From contig CM055093.1 in the NCBI GenBank assembly GCA_029204225.1, positions 6,767,315-6,831,314 of the forward strand: a stretch of 64,000 nt of DNA. Reading direction: 5' to 3'. Positions 33,808-44,663 of this stretch are shown piece after piece. Under the pieces are notes generated by a model. It was given only the letters and a program-made list of their open reading frames with translations. It made no database searches and was not told the origin of the DNA. This stretch comes from Diphasiastrum complanatum. Its lineage: Eukaryota > Streptophyta > Lycopodiopsida > Lycopodiales > Lycopodiaceae. A program made the translations under genes and the position numbers. Position 1 is the first letter of the stretch. Each line of letters opens with the position of its first letter.

Positions 33808-36800
33808 TCATCGTATCTGGGTAGGAGAGCAAAGTAACCCAGATGCATCTGCACCCACAGCTGCTAAGTCACAGATAGAACAGAGTTTGCCAGCAATCTC
33901 AGGCAAAAATCTTGCACTGCAATATGGACAAGCACAATCTTTGCTGCCTCTGTAAATGGGAGTGAAAGTGGCTCCACAAACCACAAATGGATTCCTTGGA
34001 TCATAATTAACACGGAGCTCATCACGAGGATTTCTTTCACATGCCTGTAGCACCTGTCGCGCCTTGGTAGCAACCTGTGGAGGTGGGTTCAATTCCAACA
34101 GTTTCCTGCAAAAGTGTGCAGCCAAATTTAAATTGTTGAATTTGAAAGAGATAGCCATAGCGGATTGCAAACTAAGCCTCAAGTGTGTAGGCTGAAGATT
34201 GCAATGAGTGAAATAGGCAGCCAGCTCAGCCTGTTTTACAGGGTCATCTTTGACCTCTTTCCTCTTCAGCTCGATCTTGAGAGCAAGCACGTATTCTTTT
34301 GCAATACTTAGAAGTTCCTTTACCTCATCGACCTCTTTTCGACTATCTACAACCACAAGAGGAATAGTTTGTAGTATGCCAAGAAAAAGCCTAAGGGCCT
34401 CGGTGAATTTGCCTTCAGTGGTGGTCTTATATGCTAGTTTTAGCCTTTCTTCCAAAGAGGAAAGTTTGACAATAAGGGCCGGAGAGCCTCCGACATTCGG
34501 GCTGGCATTTTCAGACCATCCTTTTTCTAAAGCCAAAGCCACCACTGGAACAGAAACAAGACCTGGGAGAGAGGTCTGGCTTGCCAGATTGAGATCCAAG
34601 AAAAGAGGCTTCAATGGTTCAAAATTCCTAATCCCCAACTGGCGACTCAAAAGCCGCATTGCAGTATCGAAGGCTCCAGCTGCAGCATGTTCTCCGGCAA
34701 GAGAAGATTTTTGGGCCCAAATTTGGCTTGTAGGTGCACCAGGTGAAACTCCAGCAAACAAAGATGTTTGAGAAGCTCCTGGTTCAACGTCAGCTGCAGT
34801 GGCTTCTGGAGGAAGCACCAAGTCCTCCATATCCCAACCTCCCTCTTCTTCTTCTTCTCCAGCTTCCCTTGCCTCATTGTTGGTGACGTCGATCTCCCCA
34901 CTTTGTCCAGCTGCAACCTCGGGAATGACAAGGTCTTCACCCCATGCTCCTGCAGCATCTTCTTCCTCTTGTTCAGCCACAATACCAGCCTCACCAAATG
35001 CACCCTCAAACAAACCTTTGCTCACTAGAAGCAAAGGCCAATTGTGCTCTTGTAAAATAGGCGCTGGAGGCAGCAACAGCTTTGACCTTTCAATTGTCGG
35101 AAGGGGTGGAACATTTTCACCAAGCTCTCCTGCAAGCCTCTCTGCTACATCGTCCAGCCCATGCACAGCAGCAGTCACATAAGCCAAAGGTAAATGTCCT
35201 GATCCTTCCAAGATTTTGACTCTCTCGCCAATGTCACCCAAGTAAACAGCGTTATGAAATTGCCCCATAACATCATTTCTCATTTCTGCAATCTTTAACA
35301 TTTTTGAGAGCTTTTCCAAGTTTCCAGTTATGAGATACAGAAACGAGAGCCGTTCAAAATTTTTGGTTTTCTGATACGAATATTCAACAATTTCATGGTT
35401 CCCTTGTCTCAAAGCCTCCACTCCTAATCGGTACCAGTAATCCTTCTCGTCAATCTCCTTTGCCGAAGCAACAGCAACTTCGATGTTGCCACACTCAACT
35501 GCCAAATTAAATCTTGTTCGCTCATCTTTCACAAAGTGCAAGGCCACCTCTGGAAAACCCTTTTGTTGAAGGTAGGCAATTATTGACTGTCCCTGTAACT
35601 GAGAACTTTTAATCATTTGAAGGACCTGATCATATTTTTTCTGTAACAAAGCAAGTTTAAACAAGTATTCTGTTGGATCTATCTGGATGGTTCGATTCTT
35701 TCCCTCCCTATCCAAACAATGTACAGTGCTCCCGGATACCCTTGTGATGTAAACCGGAACATCCAGCGTCTTAACGATCCCACTATCTCCATTAGGAAGA
35801 CAATATTTCATATGATTAAGAGTGGTGTAAATGAATACACCCATGTCATCCCATGCAGCACTTTTCACACGGATCGTTTCATGGATAGTACATTTCTGAA
35901 CCAGCTTCTTTGAAGCGATTACTATGGCATGTTTGCTCAAGAAAGCGACCAGTTCCATATCAGTCGACCACACGACATATTTCACAAAGGGAGTGCTGAT
36001 TTCTGCCAAAACTGTTCTTTGTGTTGCATCAAAAAGTAGTACCTTGTCATCAGAGCGACAAAGCAGCATTCCTGTGCCAGCAAAGAATATTGCATCAGTG
36101 GTCGGAGCTGGTGCAGGACATTTCTTGGTGACCTCATTTCTCAAGTTCTTGAAAAGGATCTGGTTATGTGTTTTGTCCAGCACTGCAAAACGATTACGAG
36201 CAACAAAAACTGCCGATGCCCCAAGACCCCTCTTTGCTTCTTGGGTTTCACTTTTACCCCCAGTGTCCTTAGGGATAACATATAATTCATATGAACCCCC
36301 ATCTACATCAGAACAGATCAACACAGCGCTTTCCGCAGGATTATAAGCAAGTGTTCTCGGGCCCTGATTCATGCCAGTTGCACCTGGTCTTTTGATAGAA
36401 ATCAGCTGATTATCCTTAGCTGATGCAAAATCATAAGATCGTATAAATCGGTCCTTCACGTAATACAAGGTTCCCCCAAACACAACATAGGCAGGTCTCT
36501 CTCTTTCTAGTTTGAAGACTATCATGCCACTATCATGACCTGCAGCAAGGAGATTCATTTCAGGATGGGCTGCCAAAATCCAAAACCGATCTTGCTCCCT
36601 TCGAAACGTCTGAACCACAGTTCGTTTGGACATATCCCAAACACGTATACTTTTATCCTCAGAATTTGATACAATAATGTCTTGGCGAGCAAGAAACGCC
36701 ACACAAGTTACATTGTTCACATGACCTCGAAGGGTATCGACTTCCCAAGCTTTTGTATCTGGGAGAGGCAAGCCAGACAAAGACTATATCAAAATATAGT

Positions 36801-39005
36801 GTTTCCAACCAGATCAAGATAATGCTCAGTAACTTAGAACCGATTCGTATTCAACACGTGATCAATGTCAAAAAATAGCAGAAAATTACAGATGGAGATA
36901 AGTAACTGTTTGAGCTTCAAATCGAGATATATCCAAAGACAAGTTACTGTTTTTCACTTTAGGCCGTACTGTCCCGTATAACAGCAAACAAGCCTTGTCA
37001 ATGAGCACTTAAGGTCTACTGCACAAGCTCCGTTAATTTGAGTATATGAAGTTAATTGTTGACATATAACATCAAATACCCTTGAGTCACATGGCAAGAA
37101 TGACCCATTTCCATCGGCCGACACATGTTGTGGTTATATAGTATGCTTACATTACTGCCCACCCTGGTTTAACTCCCAGTCCAAGCGTGGGGGTACACCC
37201 AGGCCAAAGGCCTGTTTAAGATGAAACAAGACAACCTATTTCCATGACCAACAAATCTGAAAACAGAATCTAACTTCAACCCAAACCTGAACAAAAGGAG
37301 CAGTCTTGATTTCACAGATGAACAGTGTTTTAAAGTTTGAACTGTTGACCATAGCATGAAGAAGACTAATGAATCAAGATATTAGTGAATGCAACTCAAT
37401 GCGTCTTCCTGCACAAGCAAAGAAGAAAATGTTGAGTTTCTCTTACTCTTCTATAACTGGAAAAACAGACCGGGGTAGAGCTTAAGAGCTATCTACAACA
37501 ATCTGCAAAGCAACCCAGAGACTCCAACAGATAAAATGATGAACCACAGCTTGTGAACACAGAGACTGAACTGTTCAGATTACAAAGCAATTTGGTGATC
37601 TCTTAGAATGTGCGTCTACAGGAAAGAGGGTGCAAATTGAAGCAAAGATTCTTGTCAACACACAGCATAACCAGAAACCACCAAATCTGACTGAATTTAT
37701 CTCAAGTGCACGTTCATGCAAAACAGATCCTTTTACAAATTAAAATTATATTACAACACTCGTGAACTTGGAACTGCCGAAAAGCAGCCCACATTAAAAT
37801 AAGAAATTCCATGCACAAGCAGATTGAGATAAGTGATTGAGATAAAATTCAGATACCATTCATCCGCCAGAGCTTTACTTGTCGATCATCTGCTCCAGAT
37901 ACAATAAGAGGTAATGTGGGGTGAAATACAGCCCAATTTACACCACGATCATGACCCTCAAGGACATACTTCACAACTGCATCACCTCCACCAAATAAAT
38001 CGGTATTCATCTGAGTCAGCCTCGACATATCGTCCGCTGGAGCTACAGTCTTCTTTCTTAATGCACTAATATCCCAAACCCGTACGGTCTGATCCAGAGA
38101 AGCTGACACAACTAGATCCTCCTTGATGTGAAAGCAAGCAGACATAATATAGTGGTTGTGTCCAGTGAGAACAGATACACACGTTCGTGACTGCCAATTC
38201 CATATCCTGATGGTCTGATCATCACTAGCACTGACAATCCATGGATATTCTTGATGAAACTGTACGGTTCGTATGTAGTCCAAATGTCCTAGCAATGTAA
38301 AGAGACACCGTCGCATCTTGTAGTTCCACACCTTAATTTTGTAGTCATCACCTGTAAAGTAGATAGTTATCAATTCATGAACGTATTTGCTGACCATCAA
38401 AGACTAGATGCTTTCACCTTGTGAGATAAAGGCACAAAAAGAATTGAAAGAATGAGATAATCAGGTTCTTTCTTTCTTTCTTTTTTGCAATAGAACTATG
38501 TGAAAGTTGCAAAACTAAAATCAAATAGATCTAGGCCATGATTCAAATCTACTTGTCACTATAGTGCATCACGAAATTTCTCTCCCATGCAACAATGACG
38601 TAGACAAACTGACAGGCATTGTACTGTTTGTAGGACATCACAACACTCTATCATAGATCTAACCAGGAATGTTCAATTCCCTTTTTAACCCTATGCATTT
38701 TTGCTTGATTAGATAAGGTTTGAATGAAAATTAAAGTGGTGACAAAAAAACCATAGACAGAGAGGAAGAATTTCTTGCAGCCTCAAGGATGTCATACCTC
38801 CAGATACAAAAAGAGGCTGAGAGATGTGGAAATGAACTCCGCGAACTGGACCATCATGTTCTTCAAACCTATCTAGGAGGGTGCCCATTCGATAGTCCCA
38901 TAATTGAATGACTCCGCTGTGCAAACTAGCCAAAATCCAAGGTCGTCTTGGGTGAAAGCTCAGTCCCTTCACCCTGTTGCTCTTAGTCTCAAACTTGACC
39001 AACAT
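33808..39005 (-). CDS. COPA: Coatomer subunit alpha (alpha-COP), complete, three coding exons
   Basis: Alpha-COP is the large WD40 scaffold of the COPI coat, which buds Golgi-to-ER and intra-Golgi vesicles and binds dilysine cargo signals. Exons on the minus strand are 39005-38798, 38351-37857 and 36758-33808, with GT-AG introns of 446 and 1,098 bp. The lengths (208, 495, 2,951) sum to 1,218 codons including TGA, with no break. Translation starts [14 protein letters not shown] and ends [10 protein letters not shown], as in the family. Six WD repeats occupy residues 1 to about 265 (KIKVWNY, TIRIWNW, TVRVWD, QVKLWRM, SIRVWD). The coatomer WD-associated solenoid follows to about 770, then a Glu-rich linker (about 860-930) and the alpha-COP C-terminal domain with Cys pairs (CPYC, CSIC). 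An upstream in-frame ATG at 36780 is intronic and is not the start. This is the only clearly intact host gene in the window. Confidence 0.98.
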
Positions 39006-40600
39006 CTTGGCCTTCCAGGAATTCGTAACGATTTTGTGAACTAGAATGCAACACGTATTCCTGCATTATTTACAAAACAAACATCAAACCTGCCCCTTGC
39101 TCCTGAAAACTGCTATGTACAGCAAGAATAATATATGGTTAACATGGTGACAAAGAGTCATGTATTGAAGCCCTCCAAATTGGTTCAAATCCAATAAGGA
39201 TCAGTTTACGATTCAAATCAAGCCTCTGAGAAATTTTCTTTTATGCAAAGGTTTGATTCTTTAAGCCTCTACACTTTAATTCAGTTTTTGAAAGAAAGCA
39301 GGGTTTTTTTTTTAACCTTTTGCAGTAGGATGATTCCGAGAAACCCTATTTTCATTTAAAATTTGAGAGTATGCTACAGTAACAGGCGCAATTCCTTGGA
39401 ATATAGGGACTAACTTATAAGAAGTGCTAATTAGCTGAGCCATAAATGACGGGCAATAAATTTATGGCTATCTAACCTTGTGGAAAGCTCAACAAAACAT
39501 CCTGCCCAAGTAAGCGTGCAGGATGGCATGGCATACCCCTTCTTAAGGCTGAAATTATTTTATGGGCTACAACTTCTGACTTTTTATGAAAAATAATCTT
39601 TATATTTTCCTTTAAGCTTTTTGTGAGCTGCAATCTGATCGTGAAATTGCTTTACACCGCTTGTGAAATTCCTGCATGCTCATAAACACCTCCCTCATTT
39701 CTTTACAGCCTTTGTAAAGACATGAAAAAATAAAAAGGCACATCATAGGTGGTATTGATCCGTCTGTATGCTGGCTGCAAGACGTTACAGACTTGTGATT
39801 CCTTTACAAGATTTAAACCTCTCCAACAAAATGAAGTGAAAATGTTTGAAAAATCATTTTACATACAGCGGAAAATCTCTGCTTGAGGGCAGATTTTTCA
39901 GATTTGAGAACCGGGGCTAATCCAAGGCCCCGGGTTTTCAAATCCAAGGGATTCCGGAGGGAAGGGACTTTCCAAAATGTACAAACCATTCCCATTCCCT
40001 CCTTAACTGTCAAAATTAGGTTTCCCTGTGTATTAAATTAATGTCATAAGGGCGTAATGCTCTGCTGCCACTAACATAGATCTTCTGCTTCACAATGTTC
40101 TTGACATTACAATAGGGGATTTCGACAAGTTTTTCACTTTAAAATAAGCCACAGACACAAACAGTTAAATCTGTGACCAGAATCAAACCCTGACTGACAG
40201 GAAATCCTAGCATAAAGGCCTTAGATCATAAAGAGCTACGATTTCTGACCTCAAATGTTCGTCATTGATCCGGGAAAGCTCCCCAGCCAAGGCGAAGGAA
40301 GAATAGATAGGTGGTGCTGTCAGACGCCTTCTGCCACTTCAATTTCTGATGATGATCCGATCCTCTCTGTTGCTAGGCTAGAATTCAAAAGAGCAGAAAT
40401 GCCCATCTAACTAACTTACTTACAAGATCTGAGCAGCAGCAGCAGAAGCAGCAGAAGCAGAAGAAAACAACAGAAATGGAAGAAGAAGAAGAAGAAGAAG
40501 AAGAAGAAGAAAAGCAAAGAGAGTAGTGAACAGCGGCGAAGGGGCTTAATGGCACAACGTAGTTTAAGCCCGCCCAATTGGATGCTCGCCAAGAGGCCCC
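39006..40600 (-). other. Alpha-COP 5' UTR with leader intron
   Basis: The coding start is preceded by 55 leader bases (39060-39006) after an acceptor, AATAATGCAG at 39061-39070. A strong donor, GTAAGTAAG on the minus strand, lies at 40415-40423, giving a leader intron of about 1,363 bp. The first non-coding exon runs from 40424 to roughly 40600 and carries a CTT-rich repeat (GAA run at 40479-40511 on the plus strand) plus a CTGCTG-rich stretch. Leader introns and CT-rich leaders are common in highly expressed plant housekeeping genes. The intron itself holds no frame of note. Confidence 0.75.
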
Positions 40601-40660
40601 TTTGCCACGCGTAAGCTATTCAGTGGTACTTATATGACACGTGGCAGAATCTGAAAGGTT
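40601..40660 (-). promoter_or_regulatory. Alpha-COP core promoter
   Basis: On the minus strand CTGCCACGTGTC (G-box CACGTG at 40639-40644) is followed by CATATAAG, a TATA-like element (40630-40637). That is a suitable distance upstream of a start near 40600. Start site not proven. Confidence 0.5.
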
Positions 40661-40838
40661 TTGATAATATCCAATGGTGGGGCGCGTAAAGTCGTAGCGT
40701 GCCATCGAGGTAGGGGGCGTCTGCTACGACCCCCCTTTGCACCCTGACGGCCGTTCTTGTCCGTCAAAACTAGGGTAGGATTTTGTGACAGCGAGGGAAT
40801 ATTTCTTCACTGACGGAGAGGAGGAGGTCCAAAGGGGT

Positions 40839-41240
40839 GGCATGACATCCTTCGCCGAATCGTGTTTGGACACATGGCACATGTTTTGAGAGCTCTCGGG
40901 TTAGAAATTGCATCATTAGCCGAATCATGTTTAGACACGTGGCACATAACTCACACAAGTCTTGAAGAAGTGCTTAGGGTTCGAAATTATGTTGGAGATG
41001 AAGAGGAAGAGGTCCAAACAAGTGGCATGACATCCTTCGCCTAATCCTGTTTGGACACATGGCACATGGTCTGCGAGCTCTGGGGGTGGTTTGAAATTGC
41101 ATCATTAGCCGAGTCATATTTAGACACTTGGCACATGCTCTCAAAAGTCTTGAAGAAGTGCTTAGGGTTCAAAATTATTGTCATCCATCCAATCCCGTTT
41201 GGACATGTGGCACATTTCCGAGCAAGTCTCCCTAGCATCT
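40839..41240. repeat. 185 bp duplication carrying five CACGTG-like motifs
   Basis: GGCATGACATCCTTCGCC starts at 40839 and 41024 (185-base offset). Five copies of a 14-base word, consensus GACAC(G/A)TGGCACAT, lie at 40869-40882, 40934-40947, 41054-41067, 41123-41136 and 41202-41215. One is exactly GACACGTGGCACAT. A sixth related word, GACACGTGGCAG, is in the core promoter. Short frames here are by-products of the repeats. Confidence 0.8.
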
Positions 41241-42558
41241 CTAGGCCAATGCTTCACCACCAAATCAAACACGGGTGGGCTAGTCTATTGTCCATATTCC
41301 AATCCATATTTTTGGCTTTGTCTTGCAAAGGTGAAAGACTGTTTTTTATAATGTTCCTTGCCTTGCAAAGTCTACACTTTGGTCAATGGAAGTTTGTGAA
41401 TCTAGTTGATGTTAAAGATATGTAAACATTCTACATTTCCTAGAGTACTTACTAAATTGAGCAACTTGATCACTTCTAGGAGAAACTCGACATAATGAAT
41501 AAATGGAACTAGACAACATAGCCCAAGAGCATCAGGACATTCATTCAAGCATGCAAAACCTTCATGGAATCTTAGAGAGTTATTGAATTCATATTGAAAT
41601 CCATGTGAGACAAGAAAAAGACCATGAAAAAGGTTATCAAGTCATCTCATTGTCTAAAACACATAACATTGTTGCTAAGTTCTAACGAAGATTCCCAAAA
41701 ATCAATCATCCACAAAGATATCCTACTATTATTTAATCTAATGGAAAGATCATCTTAGGGATAACCAAGACGACAAATAATCAATATTCCACGAAGCTAT
41801 CCTACTATAATACGGCACCATGGAAGGACCATCTTAGGGAGTTATTAAAGGGAGACTAGGACAAATCCACAAAGAAAGAGAAACGAGGCTAGAACGTGTT
41901 CAAGACTGTGGTGGTGGGGGCAAAGGTGCTACAATCAACATAAAATGCTACATGGGTAGCATGGGTGCCAATTACTATGGATCTAGTGCTCCCCTCTGAT
42001 TGTTCAGTAGATCTTGTACAATCAACTAGAGGATGGTTTTTCTTACCATAAGATATAGTTTAAATACATTCATTACACTTTGGCCCTCAAAATTTCCAAT
42101 GTTGGAGAGGAGAATATAAAAAGAGGCAATCTAGAAGCAACAATAGATTTACTATGAGGCAATTTAAGGTTTTTGATGCTCCATCACCAAAGATGCAAGC
42201 TTCATACAACTAATGGAAGAGAAGATGCATGTGAGACCTAGTTTTTGTCTCTCTAAGTATTGAGTGGATGAAAGGTGAGGCAGGAGCTTATATACTGGTG
42301 AATTTGAGATCACCCATGTAAGACTAATATGAAGCGAATTTAGCTTGTGTAAGCTTATCCATTATGTATACTCTCGACAATGACATAGCCAAGGTTCTAT
42401 CAAAAGATAGAAACTAGGTTTTGATGAATGAAAGTCCACTTGAGTGTAACAAGATTAGAAGCAAGAGCTTGTTCAATTTGCATGGGCACAACAAGACAAA
42501 ACAATAGTGGATCACTACAAGGTAGTGAAACAAAAATGGCAATGTGAAGTTTCAAAAC

Positions 42559-42560
<2 letters not shown>
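41241..42560. other. No gene; 79 bp local duplication
   Basis: Intergenic sequence with only short frames. Around 41690-41840 two diverged copies of a unit ending CATCTTAGGGA lie 79 bases apart (41751 and 41830). Nothing else recognised. Confidence 0.5.

Positions 42561-42604
<44 letters not shown>
42561..42604. repeat. (GA)n microsatellite
   Basis: About 44 bases of uninterrupted GA. Confidence 0.95.
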
Positions 42605-42606
<2 letters not shown>

Positions 42607-42845
42607 ATAAACAAATCTCCTCTTGAAGTCAAGACCAAACCTTTTAAACCCTTTATTCATAAAACAACAAGGAAAAACATAGCTGAAAAGTATTCACAAT
42701 ACACATAAGGCACCGTGTAAAGCAAAATCTATTTCAAGACATTCAACAGGTACCTGCCACCATCCCACCACACAAGACCGTGCAAGTTAGCACGGTGAGG
42801 AAGACAGGTGTCGACGCTAATTGTCAGTTGTTATCCATGTACAAA

Positions 42846-44222
42846 ACAAGTTCACCAACTTGATATCATGATTCTAGTTTGCAACACATAGTCCAGTCTC
42901 CCCAAACAAGCATACTTTTTAGTGATAAGCCAAATGTTGACTTCACCGTATCAGGGCTTCCACCACTTATTATATATTGTTGTGAATACTATGAGTGTCC
43001 TAATTTCTACTCACATTTTCATGAACATTATGTTTGCAATGCAGATCAGCATTGGTTGTTGAAGACCATTTGGCCGATGAGATTTCAATTGAAAACTCGC
43101 TAGGCTCTATCTTGACTTCTAAATCTATGAAATCAATGTTAAACAATAACAAAATGAAAAAGATTAAGGCTTCAGTTACTGATAGCATTATGGATGAAGT
43201 TGGAAAAATATTAGACACTACATTGCTTCAGGGGGCATGTGACTTTTCTAGCATCAGTAGGGAAGCATATGCAACAATGTTTAAGATGATAAATGAGGCA
43301 TTTGCACAGGTAAATATTAAAAAGTTTCCAATCCCATGACCATTTCATCTTTTAAAAAAAAAGACATGTTAAACCAAGGTATGCAGACAATAGTTGGTAG
43401 TCCATCTCATATCAATGAAGTGTATTGCTCGAAAGAAGAAAGACTAGCTTATAACAATTCCAACAATTTATTTATTGACATTAATCAGTTACTAACATTC
43501 ATCATAAATTTCAGTGTTCAATTAAAAAATGATATTTGGTGGCTGGTAGCATTTTCAGTATAGCAGTTCCTTCGCATAATAAATAGGAATAATCATTTGA
43601 ATATGGATTTCATTTGGGAAATCTTCTCTGTGTTAATATTATGAGGCTTATCACGTTTTTGTATTCTCTTATAGGTGATGAAAGAAGACCGTGACATTTT
43701 CTCATGGATATTTAATAGAACGTCATATCCTGCCACCATAAAAAATCACATGGAGGGAGTTCCACTCAATATTCCTGGAATTGGCACTTTCAACATTGAA
43801 TGGCATTTAGCAGGAGATCTAAAAACATTAAAATGTATGTTCAATGTATCTCATGACGCTAACTCTAAACACCCTTGTTTATATTGCATTAAAAGAGCAA
43901 AAGACATGACAAGGAGTACAGGACTATCAACAGATCGAGAAAATCCTAATTGGAAACCTGTACTACCGATTCCTCTTTGAAATGTTCATATCTGTACATT
44001 GCATGTGGAGGTGCATATTATAGAAAAAATAAAATATCTTCACATCTTGTTTGCATGGAATTCTAAGCCAGAGGCCTCTGCGAAGGAAGCTATTTCTAGA
44101 TTAGAGGATGTGTTGTCCAAAGCAGGCTTACATAAAGGCCACATTAAAATGAAAAAAGATGACAAGCTGTCAAGTAAAACAGGAAATTACTCCCATCTGC
44201 TAGTTCTCAACAATATTAAATC
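42846..44222 (+). CDS. Unrecognised intron-bearing gene fragment
   Basis: At least two exons with consistent splicing. The left exon ends AFAQ at 43308 with donor GTAAATATT. The right exon begins at 43675 after acceptor CTCTTATAG, joining in phase to VMKEDRDIFSWIF. An earlier acceptor (TTTGCAATGCAG) lies just before 43045. The right exon carries NIEWHLAGDLKTLKCMFNV, a Cys pair in KHPCLYCIKRAKD, then a TGA at 43980 and, in the following frame, VHICTLHVEVHIIEKIKYLH and SRLEDVLSKAGLHKGHIKMK. The layout (Asp-containing GDLK, CxxC, PLLPIPL-type, TLH) reminds me of an uncharacterised eukaryotic family sometimes linked to transposon-like DDE proteins. I infer this from pattern only. A copia LTR truncates it at 44222. 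Confidence 0.5.
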
Positions 44223-44227
44223 GACAA
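44223..44227. other. Candidate left target-site duplication of the plus-strand copia
   Basis: GACAA here matches GACAA at 49269-49273, directly flanking the two LTRs. Confidence 0.5.
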
Positions 44228-44598
44228 CTTTATAGAGATCTGTAAGAAATAGAGAGAGACGTAGCGAATAGAGTAAGAAAGCAAAAATACCATAAGTGTG
44301 CATGAAAGTCTGCCAACAAGCAGAACACAGCGAAAGAGCAGAGAGTCAATCCGCCAATGAGCGAGACACTGACGATCTCGCTTTAAAACCAAACTGACAA
44401 TATAGTCGCTCTATTTTGTGTATCTCTTGGCCTTGTGCTGTGTTTCTTGATTGCTAGAATAAAATATGTTCTGTGATGCGTAGTCGAGTGTCTGGGATCC
44501 CGTAAGAGCTTCCGCACGAAAAGAAAATTCAAAGACAGAAAATTGTTCGCGAATTAGAAGAGAGAGGACGAATACGAAACGAAAAAGCTTCCGCGACA
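44228..44598 (+). mobile_element. 5' LTR of plus-strand copia
   Basis: Matches 48980-49266 over most of its length (for example GAATAGAGTAAGAAAGC and GGGATCCCGTAAGAGCTTCC). Its first bases have diverged from the other LTR. It carries about 70 extra bases before CGCGACA, flanked by short GCTTCCGC repeats; the other LTR lacks them, probably by deletion between those repeats. Confidence 0.85.
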
Positions 44599-44610
44599 TG
44601 GTATCAAAGC
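44599..44610 (+). other. Primer binding site, initiator Met tRNA type
   Basis: TGGTATCAAAGC follows the LTR end directly. It differs by one base from the common TGGTATCAGAGC. Confidence 0.88.
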
Positions 44611-44663
44611 CTACAAGTTATCACTACTGATATCCCAGGAGTGATTTTTCCAGACAACACAAT

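Noticed and set aside
34250-36346. Plus-strand frames of up to 173 codons across the alpha-COP exon
   Set aside because: They lie antisense to a conserved coding exon and share no motif with known proteins.
36759-36780. ATG upstream of the third alpha-COP exon as an alternative start
   Set aside because: A consensus acceptor at 36759-36760 and the phase of exon 2 make this intronic.
37169-37357. Short frame in the second alpha-COP coding intron
   Set aside because: No homology or splice logic, and it sits in the middle of an intron.
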